Of a DNA stretch of 16,893 nucleotides, positions 6,740 to 13,896 are shown in pieces. The notes under the pieces are model-generated. The model was not told the origin of the DNA and did no database searches. It saw only the letters and a list, made by a program, of their open reading frames with translations. This DNA comes from CAZWDL01 sp964632995. GTDB lineage: Bacteria > Bacteroidota > Bacteroidia > Chitinophagales > Saprospiraceae. Location: contig CAZWDL010000141.1 of assembly GCA_964632995.1 (NCBI GenBank), forward strand, positions 1-16,893. Direction: 5' to 3'. Within the stretch, counting starts at the first letter, position 1. The number at the start of each line of letters is the position of its first letter. A program made the translations under genes and the position numbers.

Positions 6740-7234
6740 ATGAAGCAATTTTATGTATGGATGTTCGCGCTGATGCTCTTATCCGCTTGCCGGGGCGAAC
6801 AAAATGAGTCGTCGGAATCAAAGCAAAAGCCGGATCTGAAGAAAGAGCTCCCGGGAACATGGGAAATGGTTTCCCTTCGGGTGGATATCAATTCATTCGA
6901 TAACCGGGATACTACCGTCGTCTTCGAAATCAAAGAAGCTGAGTGGGAAAAAGCTTACCGCGTGAAGCCTTCCCGCACTTATTTTGAGATGGACAACCAG
7001 TACCGGCAGGAATTCCGCTCAGTCGTCGATACCCTTATCAGTGAAAACCGGGGCATGTGGAACACTTTTGGAGATACCCTCATGCTCATAGAACCCGATA
7101 CCTCCTACCGGTATATCATAGGTATTGAGCGGGGCCTCGCTGAATTTCGCAGCACTGTCGACTGGGACGGCGACGGGCAGGAGGATGATGACTACCTCGG
7201 CATACACCGAAGAGTAAGCCGTAGCACGGAGTGA
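6740..7234 (+). CDS. small lipoprotein, lipocalin-like
   Basis: 164 residues. The N-terminus MKQFYVWMFALMLLSAC is a lipoprotein signal with Cys17, followed by a Ser/Glu/Lys-rich linker (18-36). The mature domain begins LPGTWEMVSLRV (37-48), the G-x-W start typical of lipocalin-like Bacteroidota lipoproteins. The rest is beta-rich, with GMWNTFGDTLMLIEPDTSYR (105-124) and an Asp-rich turn WDGDGQEDDD near 143-152. Such domains bind small hydrophobic ligands or have no known role, so no function is assigned. It probably sits on the periplasmic face of a membrane. It stands alone on its strand between two hairpins, with a candidate promoter 26 bases upstream. The lipoprotein call is firm, the fold call moderate. 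Confidence 0.75.
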   Translation: MKQFYVWMFALMLLSACRGEQNESSESKQKPDLKKELPGTWEMVSLRVDINSFDNRDTTVVFEIKEAEWEKAYRVKPSRTYFEMDNQYRQEFRSVVDTLISENRGMWNTFGDTLMLIEPDTSYRYIIGIERGLAEFRSTVDWDGDGQEDDDYLGIHRRVSRSTE

Positions 7235-7278
7235 GCATCAGGCCCGCTCATCTCGCTACGCGATTCGGTCGGGTTCAC

Positions 7279-7311
7279 CCTGTGGAATTCGCAAAGCGAC
7301 TATTCCACAGG
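7279..7311. terminator. strong hairpin between convergent genes
   Basis: CCTGTGGAAT (7279-7288) pairs perfectly with ATTCCACAGG (7302-7311). Inside, TCGC pairs with GCGA around AAA, with a 2-base bulge (CT). It lies between the convergent lipocalin-like and DUF4440 genes, so it probably stops transcription from both sides. No U-run is seen on either side. Confidence 0.6.
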
Positions 7312-7325
7312 ATGAAGATCCAGCA

Positions 7326-7844
7326 CTACTTCTCTTTCTTCGCCTCCATGGCGCCTTCTTCTGCTGTTTCCTCTGCCGGTGAATTTGGAATGGGCAGGCT
7401 GGAATTCCAAATGTCGCGGTGCAGAAACCACTGTCCGTTTACTTCCTTCCAGCCTACGACATACTTACTTTGATCCGCCACCGTATTCTTGGGTGTGTAA
7501 AGGGTAGATTCACCGACCTCCCAGGCCTCGCCCGGGTAGGCATGCACTTCTAAGCTGCGTAACTGCACACGTTCCAAGCCCATATCCATAACAGTGCTCC
7601 AGAATTCCTGGATATTGCTGCGACCTTCGACAATACCGGCATTTGGCGGCAGCAACTGCCCGTTTTCCGTATAAAGGGCGGCCAGCGCCTCTGCGTCCTT
7701 ATTGGCGAAAGCTTCCATAAAGGCCTGGTTGCGTTGGGTAATGGTTTCTTTTACTGCCGCCTCATCAACAGTGGGAGCCTGTTCGCATCCCGTTGCAAAG
7801 AAAAGGATGCTGAAGAGAATAACAGGAATGGCTAAGGTTTTCAT
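7326..7844 (-). CDS. DUF4440 / SnoaL-like (NTF2 fold) lipoprotein
   Basis: 172 residues from the ATG at 7842-7844. That start gives the lipoprotein signal MKTLAIPVILFSILFFATGC with Cys20; an ATG 14 codons upstream would bury it. The mature part is a cone-shaped NTF2-like domain: helix VKETITQRNQAFMEAFANKD (31-50), ALAALYTENGQLLPPNA (53-69), GRSNIQEFW (74-82), then strands ending in KYVVGWKEVNGQWFLHRDIWN (127-147). This is the SgcJ/EcaC/DUF4440 pattern, often annotated as a ketosteroid-isomerase-like protein. No catalytic pair can be named with confidence. The tail is Glu/Lys/Ala-rich and disordered. It lies 57 bp after the SDR gene on the same strand and may share its transcript. Envelope location is inferred from the signal. 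Confidence 0.82.
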   Translation of the reverse strand: MKTLAIPVILFSILFFATGCEQAPTVDEAAVKETITQRNQAFMEAFANKDAEALAALYTENGQLLPPNAGIVEGRSNIQEFWSTVMDMGLERVQLRSLEVHAYPGEAWEVGESTLYTPKNTVADQSKYVVGWKEVNGQWFLHRDIWNSSLPIPNSPAEETAEEGAMEAKKEK

Positions 7845-7901
7845 AAAAGCGAATTTAAAAGTGAGTGATGAATGATCAAGCATCAAAACAGATTTGATTT
7901 A

Positions 7902-8672
7902 TTACAGTATTCCTACTTGTGAAAAAGCGCCATCGACCGGGATGTTCAATCCGCTGAGGTAAGAAGCGGCGGGCATAGCCAAGAAAGCGATCAGGCGAGC
8001 TACTTCTTCGGGTTCTCCTACCCTGCCCAGGGGAGTAGCGGCATTGACCTGCGCCAGCTTTTCGGGATTCTTCATCACCCGTTCCACCCGGCTGGTATTG
8101 ATAAACCAGGGATCCACGGAGTTGACGCGAATGCCGTCCGGCCCCCAGTCCACAGCGAGGTATTTGGTCATGCGATCCATGGCCGCCTTGGACATGGCGT
8201 ATATGGCCGTCGTCCACATCACCCCGGTCACCGCAGCTATAGAAGCAACATTGACAATGCAGCCGCCTCCTCCCTCTTTCAACAGCGGATGCAATCGCCG
8301 GCTTAGATCAAAGGCCACCCCGGCATTGATATCCATGACGTGCTGCAAATCTTCGAAGGAGGCTTCCAGAGTAGGTTTGCGCACGTTAGTCCCCACATTA
8401 TTAACCAGGATATCCAGTTTTCCCCAATGTTGCTCAGCCCACTGCACCACGCGTATGCGCTGAGCTTCCTCCCCGATATCGGCCACCATGCCGTGCGCGG
8501 TCCAACCCTGCTTTTTAAATTCCGCTTCCGCTTCCCGAATCAGGTCTTCAGAACGCGCCAGAAAGAGGACTTCGGCGCCGTGGCGCAGTAATTCTTCGGT
8601 AGTCGCCTTTCCGATGCCTTTACTGGCGCCGCTGACAATGGCGGTTTTACCTTGTAAATTCCAATAGTCCAT
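7902..8672 (-). CDS. short-chain dehydrogenase/reductase, tropinone-reductase-like
   Basis: 256 residues, classical SDR length. The NAD(P)-binding turn is SGASKGIG (14-21), followed by an LARS segment (38-41) after the second strand, where an Arg suggests NADP(H). NNVG is at 91-94. The catalytic set fits Asn116 (DINAG), Ser144 (NVASIAA), Tyr158 and Lys162 (YAMSK). The ending SGLNIPVDGAF is the usual C-terminal beta strand. The order and spacing resemble the tropinone-reductase-like subgroup, which reduces ketones or oxidises alcohols; no alkaloid role is implied in bacteria. It is cytoplasmic. The gene runs ahead of the DUF4440 lipoprotein gene and diverges from GH32 across a 225 bp spacer. 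TAACTTTC (minus strand, 8701-8708), one base off the TAnnTTTG box, lies 29 bases upstream of its ATG. Substrate unknown. Confidence 0.9.
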   Translation of the reverse strand: MDYWNLQGKTAIVSGASKGIGKATTEELLRHGAEVLFLARSEDLIREAEAEFKKQGWTAHGMVADIGEEAQRIRVVQWAEQHWGKLDILVNNVGTNVRKPTLEASFEDLQHVMDINAGVAFDLSRRLHPLLKEGGGGCIVNVASIAAVTGVMWTTAIYAMSKAAMDRMTKYLAVDWGPDGIRVNSVDPWFINTSRVERVMKNPEKLAQVNAATPLGRVGEPEEVARLIAFLAMPAASYLSGLNIPVDGAFSQVGIL

Positions 8673-8805
8673 ACTTATTTTTTGTGTTTTAGATTGACGT
8701 GAAAGTTAACCCGGATTATTGATGGATTAAAGAAAAAAAGGAAGGGTTTTTATTACGGGGGAACCGTATCCCGGTGTATCCTTTCTGCAAATTGTCTATA
8801 TTAGA

Positions 8806-8862
8806 CGCTTGTCAGTAATCAGGCTCCAGTCTTTTTTAAAGACGAATACTATGCTGACAGCG
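8806..8862 (+). promoter_or_regulatory. folded leader or operator before the GH32 gene
   Basis: CGC-T-TGTCAG (8806-8815) pairs with CTGACAGCG (8854-8862), with one bulged T. Inside it sits a second hairpin, GTCTTT/AAAGAC (8829-8834 and 8838-8843) with a TTT loop. The pair of stems ends 35 bases before the GH32 ATG. It may control GH32 expression as an RNA leader or a protein site. Confidence 0.35.
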
Positions 8863-8897
8863 CCTCTTTCATTATTTAGCGAACCTGTTCTATTACT

Positions 8898-10523
8898 ATG
8901 ATTCGACTGATCAACACCATTTCTCTGTTTTTGCTTTTTAGCGCAGTGTTTTTGGTATCCTGCGGCACTTCAGAAGATCCGGATAAAGCGGACTCCGAAC
9001 CGGCCGCTGCATTCCAGGAATCTCACCGGCCGCAATTCCACTTCTCTCCTCCCAAGCAGTGGATGAATGACCCCAACGGGATGGTCTTCTACGACGGCGA
9101 GTACCACTTGTTTTACCAACACTATCCCGACAGCAACGTCTGGGGTCCCATGCACTGGGGGCACGCCGTCAGCCCCGACCTGGTGCACTGGGAAAACCTC
9201 CCTGTTGCGCTGTACCCGGATACCTTGGGCTACATATTCTCGGGCAGCGCGGTGGTCGATTGGAATAATACCAGCGGACTGGGTGAAGGCGACGAACCAC
9301 CGCTGATCGCCATCTTCACCCATCACGATCCGGAAGGGGAACAGGCCGGCAGTGAAACCTATCAGTACCAAAGCATTGCCTACAGCAACGACCGCGGCCG
9401 CAGCTGGACCAAGTACGAAGGCAATCCCGTAGTGAAAAATCCAGGCATCCGCGACTTCCGCGATCCGAAGGTGTTCTGGCACGAAGACAGCGAGCAGTGG
9501 GTGATGATTTTCGCCGCCAAAGACCGGGTGCGCCTGTACAACTCCCCCAACCTGATCGACTGGGCCTACGCCAGTGAGTTCGGCGCCGAGTGGGGCAACC
9601 ACGGCGGTGTCTGGGAATGCCCCGATCTGTTTGAACTCCCAGTCGAAGGAACCGGGGAAAGCCGCTGGGTCATGCTGCTGAGTATCAATCCCGGCGGACC
9701 GAACGGCGGCTCAGCTACGCAGTACTTCATCGGCAATTTTGACGGTCAGACCTTTACACTAGATGATACTTTTGCGGAAGCGATCTCCGAATCCGAAAGC
9801 GCCCGCTGGCTCGACTACGGCCGCGACAACTACGCCGGCGTCACCTGGTCGGATGTGCCGGAAGAAGACGGGCGCCGTATTTTCATCGGCTGGATGAGCA
9901 ACTGGAACTACGCCAATGTAGTACCGACTACTGCGTGGCGCAGCGCCATGACCCTGCCCCGCCGGCTCGTGCTCTGGCAGGCGCCGCAGGCCCTGCGCCT
10001 CGCTTCCCAACCCGTTGCGGAACTGACAGCGCTGCGCGAGCACAGCCACCAACTGAATGGACAGATGGTTGAGGGGACTCTGGAATTGACGGATCAGTTG
10101 GGGTTCTCTCCTACCCTCTCTGAACTCACCCTGGAATTCGAAGCCCCGGAAAGCGATGCCGTCGACTTCGGGGTGGAATTGTCCAATGCCCGCGGCGAAC
10201 GCTACCGCATAGGCTACCGATCGACAGATAACAGCTACTACAGCGATCGCACCCAGGCCGGGAAAACCGACTTCGCAGATAATTTTGCGACCGGGCTGCA
10301 CCTAGGACCGAGAAATAGTACTGAAAAAACGATTAAGTTACACTTGTTCTTCGACGTCGCCTCGGCAGAGCTCTTCGCCGATGACGGGAAGACGCTGATC
10401 ACCGATATTTTCTTTCCCAATGAGGATTTTGATCAGATCAGCCTGTACAGCGAAGGAGGGGCGGCGCAGCTGAGAAACGGCACGGTGTATGGGTTGAAAT
10501 CGATTTGGAGAGAACTGCAGTAG
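8898..10523 (+). CDS. GH32 glycoside hydrolase lipoprotein (levanase/inulinase/invertase type)
   Basis: 541 residues. The lipoprotein signal ends LFSAVFLVSC (Cys22), so the enzyme is anchored outside the cytoplasm. The five-bladed propeller carries the three GH32 acids: nucleophile Asp58 in WMNDPNG (55-61), transition-state Asp189 in DFRDP, and acid/base Glu240 in WECPD. Other family marks are FYQHYP (72-77), WGHAVSPDLVHWE (87-99) and FSGSAVV (114-120). The C-terminal beta-sandwich (about 380-541) ends with FFDVASAELFADDGKTLITD. It cleaves beta-D-fructosyl bonds in sucrose, inulin or levan; the sequence alone does not tell exo from endo action. There is no SusC/SusD pair, fructokinase or transporter beside it, unlike a classic fructan locus. 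It converges on the GMC oxidoreductase gene. Family assignment is very secure. Confidence 0.95.
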   Translation: MIRLINTISLFLLFSAVFLVSCGTSEDPDKADSEPAAAFQESHRPQFHFSPPKQWMNDPNGMVFYDGEYHLFYQHYPDSNVWGPMHWGHAVSPDLVHWENLPVALYPDTLGYIFSGSAVVDWNNTSGLGEGDEPPLIAIFTHHDPEGEQAGSETYQYQSIAYSNDRGRSWTKYEGNPVVKNPGIRDFRDPKVFWHEDSEQWVMIFAAKDRVRLYNSPNLIDWAYASEFGAEWGNHGGVWECPDLFELPVEGTGESRWVMLLSINPGGPNGGSATQYFIGNFDGQTFTLDDTFAEAISESESARWLDYGRDNYAGVTWSDVPEEDGRRIFIGWMSNWNYANVVPTTAWRSAMTLPRRLVLWQAPQALRLASQPVAELTALREHSHQLNGQMVEGTLELTDQLGFSPTLSELTLEFEAPESDAVDFGVELSNARGERYRIGYRSTDNSYYSDRTQAGKTDFADNFATGLHLGPRNSTEKTIKLHLFFDVASAELFADDGKTLITDIFFPNEDFDQISLYSEGGAAQLRNGTVYGLKSIWRELQ

Positions 10524-10537
10524 GGAGCATCCAAATC

Positions 10538-10570
10538 GAAGTGGGAAGTGGGAAATCGGAAGTCGGAAGG
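10538..10570. repeat. short-unit repeat, GGAAGTSGGAAATCGGAAGTC type
   Basis: The 7-8 base unit (GAAGTGG, GAAGTGG, GAAATCG, GAAGTCG, GAAGG) recurs just after the GH32 stop. A close relative lies at 12397-12420 on the same strand. Confidence 0.6.
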
Positions 10571-10611
10571 GGCTTAGCTGGGCTTTATCCAGGGAATATT
10601 CCAGGCACCCA

Positions 10612-10632
10612 GCATCAAGCATCAAGTATCAA
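10612..10632. repeat. 7 bp tandem repeat, GCATCAA x3
   Basis: GCATCAA, GCATCAA and GTATCAA follow in tandem, and then a diverged GCACCCA. It lies just downstream of the GMC gene, between the convergent GH32 and GMC genes. Confidence 0.6.
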
Positions 10633-10644
10633 GCACCCATCCAG

Positions 10645-12348
10645 TTACAAATTCCCCTTCTTCATCTCCTCCACCGCGTAGTTCGCCGCCCGGGCCGTCA
10701 GCGCCATGAAAGTCAGCGAAGGGTTTTGGACGCCGGTGGTCGTCATGCTAGCGCCGTCGGTGACAAAGACATTGGGGCAGGCATGGAGTTGATTCCATTT
10801 ATTTAGTAGCGAAGTTTCCGGATCGCGGCCCATGCGCGCGCCGCCCATCACGTGGATATCCAGCCCGGGAGCCTGTCCGCTGTCGTCCAGCACAATATCT
10901 TTACAGCCTGCTTTTTCCAGCATTTCCGCGCCCTGCTCCAGGAAGTCTTGCAGCAGCTTTTTGTCGTTGTCGTCGTAGCCGACCGAGGTGATCAATTGCG
11001 GAATACCCCATTCGTCGGTGTGATCCGTGCTCAGCCGCACGTGATTTTCCTCTTTTGGGATGGTTTCCCCCTGCATCATCATGTAGACGCTCCAGGGGCC
11101 TGGCTGAGAAATCTCTTTCTTGAAGTCGGCGCCGATGCGGTGTTCTTTTTCCGGCCGCCCCCAGCTTTGGCGCGAAGCGGTATAGAAAGGCATATAGCCG
11201 CCCAGGAAGTCCATATCCTGCTGATGCACATTGCGGAAGTTCGGCATCATCACGGCGGTGGGCCGGCGGCCGTAGTAGTAGCTGTCTTCATTGCCTTCCC
11301 AGCGGGCGGTCATAGAGCCGCGGTAATTGTGGAAGGCGACGTATTTGCCGAGCAGACCGTTGTCGTTGCCCAGGCCGTTAGGGAAGCGCTCGGAGGTAGA
11401 GTTGAGCAGGAGCAGGTTGCTGTTCAGGCAGGCGGCATTAACGAAGATAATGCGGGCGAAGTATTCGGTGGTTTCTTTGGTCAGGCGGTCGATTACCCTT
11501 ACGCCCGTGGCTTTCCCTGCCTTGTCGTCGTAAATAATGGAGTGCACCACCGAATCCGGTCGCAGGGTCAGGTTGCCGGTCTTTTCCGCCCAGGGCAAGG
11601 TGGAGGAGTTAGAGCTAAAGTAGGCGCCGTAGGGACAGCCCCGGTAGCAGAGGTTACGGGCCTGGCACTGGCCGCGTCCCTGCTTCAGGTGAATTTCCTT
11701 GGGCTGGGTGAGGTGGGCGCAGCGACCGATGACCACATGGCGGTCCGAATAGTTGGACATGATTCGCTGCTGTATGATCTTTTCCACCGCATTCATCTCC
11801 CAGGGCGGCAGGAATTCACCGTCGGGCAGGATATCCAGCCCATCTTTATTTCCGGCGATGCCGACAAAGCGCTCCACGTGACTGTACCAGGGTGCTATAT
11901 CTTCGTAACCGATCGGCCAGGCGATCGAGTAGCCGTCGCGGGCCGGGTTATCGAAATCGTATTTGCTCCAGCGCTGCGTTTGTCGCGCCCAGATCAGCGA
12001 TTTCCCGCCGGTCTGATACCCACGAATCCAGTCGAAGGGCTTCTCCTGGATGTAAGGATGTTCCGTGTCTTTGACAAAAAAGTGTTCTGTATCCTCCTTG
12101 AAGGCATAGCAGCGGGAAACGACCGGGTTCTCCTCCTCTATGTCCAGCGTCAGATGATTGCGATGCGGAAAATCCCAGGGATTGTTCATCGCTGTTGGGT
12201 AATCCTGCACATGCCGCACGTCGCGGCCGCGCTCCAGCACCAGGGTTTTCAATCCTTTCTCACACAGTTCCTTGGCTGCCCAGCCCCCACTGATACCGGA
12301 GCCGATGACAATGGCGTCAAAGGTGTTTGTATTTTGATTATTATTCAT
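10645..12348 (-). CDS. GMC-family FAD oxidoreductase, probable periplasmic sugar/alcohol dehydrogenase catalytic subunit
   Basis: 567 residues. The FAD dinucleotide fold begins IGSGISGG (15-22), with VLERG at 37-41. The C-terminal substrate domain has HVMGGARMG (His499) and VQNPSLTFMALTARAANYA with Asn542, the His/Asn pair of GMC active sites. Cys228, Cys234 and Cys238 (C-x5-C-x3-C, in GRGQCQARNLCYRGCPYG) match the spacing of the 3Fe-4S ligands in the FAD glucose dehydrogenase of Burkholderia cepacia (from memory), so a cluster is likely. It would oxidise a sugar or polyol and pass electrons to a cytochrome. It has no signal peptide. The gene just upstream encodes a Tat-signalled subunit 3, with which such enzymes are exported as a complex. 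No cytochrome c subunit is in the window. Substrate (glucose, gluconate, fructose or other) cannot be read. Confidence 0.9.
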   Translation of the reverse strand: MNNNQNTNTFDAIVIGSGISGGWAAKELCEKGLKTLVLERGRDVRHVQDYPTAMNNPWDFPHRNHLTLDIEEENPVVSRCYAFKEDTEHFFVKDTEHPYIQEKPFDWIRGYQTGGKSLIWARQTQRWSKYDFDNPARDGYSIAWPIGYEDIAPWYSHVERFVGIAGNKDGLDILPDGEFLPPWEMNAVEKIIQQRIMSNYSDRHVVIGRCAHLTQPKEIHLKQGRGQCQARNLCYRGCPYGAYFSSNSSTLPWAEKTGNLTLRPDSVVHSIIYDDKAGKATGVRVIDRLTKETTEYFARIIFVNAACLNSNLLLLNSTSERFPNGLGNDNGLLGKYVAFHNYRGSMTARWEGNEDSYYYGRRPTAVMMPNFRNVHQQDMDFLGGYMPFYTASRQSWGRPEKEHRIGADFKKEISQPGPWSVYMMMQGETIPKEENHVRLSTDHTDEWGIPQLITSVGYDDNDKKLLQDFLEQGAEMLEKAGCKDIVLDDSGQAPGLDIHVMGGARMGRDPETSLLNKWNQLHACPNVFVTDGASMTTTGVQNPSLTFMALTARAANYAVEEMKKGNL

Positions 12349-12396
12349 TTTTCAATCTTGAGTAACTTTAGAATATCAAGTATACACGGAAATGTA

Positions 12397-12420
12397 AAGT
12401 CGGAAGTCGGAAATCGGAAT
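12397..12420. repeat. short-unit repeat between subunit 3 and GMC genes
   Basis: AAGTCGGAAGTCGGAAATCGG repeats an 8-base unit about three times in the 89 bp gap between the two dehydrogenase genes. It is the same family as 10538-10570. Confidence 0.6.
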
Positions 12421-12437
12421 CTGCTAACATTACGACT

Positions 12438-13007
12438 TCAAAGCGCCCAGGCCTTATCCCCTTCCTCATACGGATAATCTCCTTCATAGCGCCCCGGTAC
12501 CGGCACGTAGCGCAGGGCCTGTGTGGCGCCGCCTTCCGAGGTGAAGTATCCCAGCAGCGTCAGGTATTTCATCATGGCGAAGTAGTGGCTGGGCTGGCCC
12601 GGCCGCAGTTCTTTCTGGTATTGCTCGGCCTCTTTATCCAGGGATACCAGGAAGCCTTGCTGCTGCTCCGGAGAGAGCTTCAGAAAAGAGGTAGTGAATT
12701 CCTCCCGGCAGCGCTTGTCGAGCTGCTCCAGGCCGCCGCGCAGAACAGCCTGCTCCTCCAGCACGAAGCAATCGGCCACGTAGATATCCATGAAAGATCC
12801 GATATTCACGGCTTTGGCGCCCGGCGAACCTTCGGTAGCCGGTAGTATGGTATCGGCGATCTGCTCCAGCAGATCAATTTCTTCTCGGGTAAAAAAGCGG
12901 TAGCTCACGGTCTCTTCCGGCTGACAGCCCGTCAGCAGTACGGAAGGCAGCACCAAGGTCCCCCCGGCGAGGGCGGACAGGGCGGCTAAGGCATCTCTTC
13001 TCTTCAT
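12438..13007 (-). CDS. gluconate 2-dehydrogenase subunit 3 family protein, Tat-type lipoprotein
   Basis: 189 residues from the ATG at 13005-13007. An upstream in-frame ATG at 13097 would add 30 residues with no signal character. The chosen N-terminus MKRRDALAALSALAGGTLVL has a twin-arginine motif and a hydrophobic stretch, and LLTGC puts a lipidated Cys at 28. The mature part shows the family pattern FFTREEIDLLEQIADTILPA (38-57), then SFMDIYVADCF, with the late GQPSHYFAMMKYLTLLGYFTSE near the C-terminus. In known systems this small subunit is a Tat-exported partner that carries the GMC flavoprotein across the membrane. It precedes the GMC gene by 89 bp on the same strand, so the pair is very likely one unit. 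The spacer contains the stuttering repeat. Family firm; lipidation and Tat route inferred. Confidence 0.88.
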   Translation of the reverse strand: MKRRDALAALSALAGGTLVLPSVLLTGCQPEETVSYRFFTREEIDLLEQIADTILPATEGSPGAKAVNIGSFMDIYVADCFVLEEQAVLRGGLEQLDKRCREEFTTSFLKLSPEQQQGFLVSLDKEAEQYQKELRPGQPSHYFAMMKYLTLLGYFTSEGGATQALRYVPVPGRYEGDYPYEEGDKAWAL

Positions 13008-13162
13008 TTGCAGGGAAATATGATTTAGTCGACCGGCGAATATACTAAGTACGCAGGAAGATTGAAAATTGTGGACGCAAATAGAATCGTCTTTCATCGC
13101 TACCTTCGAGTATTCTCCGGCTACTTTCCTATATTAGGCCTGCAAAACAGCAAGTAAAGCAC

Positions 13163-13771
13163 ATGACCACCCCCACCCCCCAATCTGACCGCGAACGCTG
13201 GAACGCACGCTACCGCGAACGCGGTCCTGAGGCCTTTGGCGATGCGCCATCGGACTGGCTTCAGGAACACGAACAGTTACTGCGGGAACAGCCCCGCGGC
13301 CGGGCCCTGGATATCGCCTGCGGCAACGGCCGCAACGCCCGCTATCTGGCCCGCCTCGGCTTTGAGGTCGACGCAATAGATATCTCTGAGGTAGCGATAG
13401 CGTGGCTACAGGAAAAAGTTACTGAAAACGGCCTGGCCGTCTATCCCCGTGTTGCCGACCTGACGCAAATCGAACTGCCCGCCGGCCATTATCAGGTCAT
13501 CGTCAACTTCAACTACCTGGAGCGCCGCCTGTTTCCCGCCATTACCCGGGCTCTTGCAGACGAGGGGCTGCTCTTCTTCGAGACTTTCATTCGCGATCAG
13601 ATCGAACTGTTCAACAGCCGGATCCTTCCGAAATACACGCTCGAGCACGCCGAACTGTTGCGCGCCTTCGACGAGCTGCGCGTGCTGCACTACCGGGAAG
13701 GAGCTTTTTGGGAGGCCTCCAGGGAAAAGAAGCGGGCGGTAGCGAGTTTGGTGGGGCGGAAGGCCCTGTAG
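13163..13771 (+). CDS. class I SAM-dependent methyltransferase (TehB-like)
   Basis: 202 residues. The N-terminal helix SDRERWNARYRERGPEAFG (8-26) leads into the SAM-binding motif I, ALDIACGNGRNARYLARLGF (48-67), with VDAIDISEVAI (69-79) binding the ribose. Later NFNYLERRLFPAI (about 114-126) and LLFFETFI close the Rossmann sheet. The short single-domain form, NYLERxLFP motif and C-terminal AELLRAFDELRVLHYREG resemble the TehB/thiopurine-type methyltransferases found across bacteria. They methylate small thiols, metalloids or unknown acceptors, so no substrate is assigned. There is no signal peptide and it is cytoplasmic. It diverges from the subunit 3 gene across a 155 bp spacer and precedes the alpha/beta hydrolase by 125 bp on the same strand, possibly co-transcribed. 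Confident of class only. Confidence 0.87.
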   Translation: MTTPTPQSDRERWNARYRERGPEAFGDAPSDWLQEHEQLLREQPRGRALDIACGNGRNARYLARLGFEVDAIDISEVAIAWLQEKVTENGLAVYPRVADLTQIELPAGHYQVIVNFNYLERRLFPAITRALADEGLLFFETFIRDQIELFNSRILPKYTLEHAELLRAFDELRVLHYREGAFWEASREKKRAVASLVGRKAL

Positions 13772-13844
13772 AGCGCTGCTGTAAACCTCCCTATCCGGAA
13801 GAAATTCTTCGCCGATACTCACCAGAAGTTGAGAGAATTTGTAC

Positions 13845-13886
13845 TTTTAGGAAGGAGGATCACTCCAAATGCCGTTCCTCCTAAAA
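13845..13886 (+). promoter_or_regulatory. leader hairpin holding a strong Shine-Dalgarno before the hydrolase
   Basis: TTTTAGGA (13845-13852) plus GGA (13854-13856) pair with TCC (13876-13878) plus TCCTAAAA (13879-13886), with one bulged A. The stem contains AAGGAGG (13852-13858). That Shine-Dalgarno is 38 bases from the hydrolase ATG (13897) but ideally spaced for an out-of-frame ATG at 13869. Confidence 0.5.
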
Positions 13887-13896
13887 TACGAGCAAC

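Noticed and set aside
10852..12477. 541-codon plus-strand open frame
   Set aside because: Fully antisense to the GMC oxidoreductase; a by-product of GC-rich codon use, and its product lacks domain features.
13008..13097. Longer subunit 3 form starting at ATG 13097
   Set aside because: The added 30 residues have no signal character and would displace the twin-arginine motif from the N-terminus.
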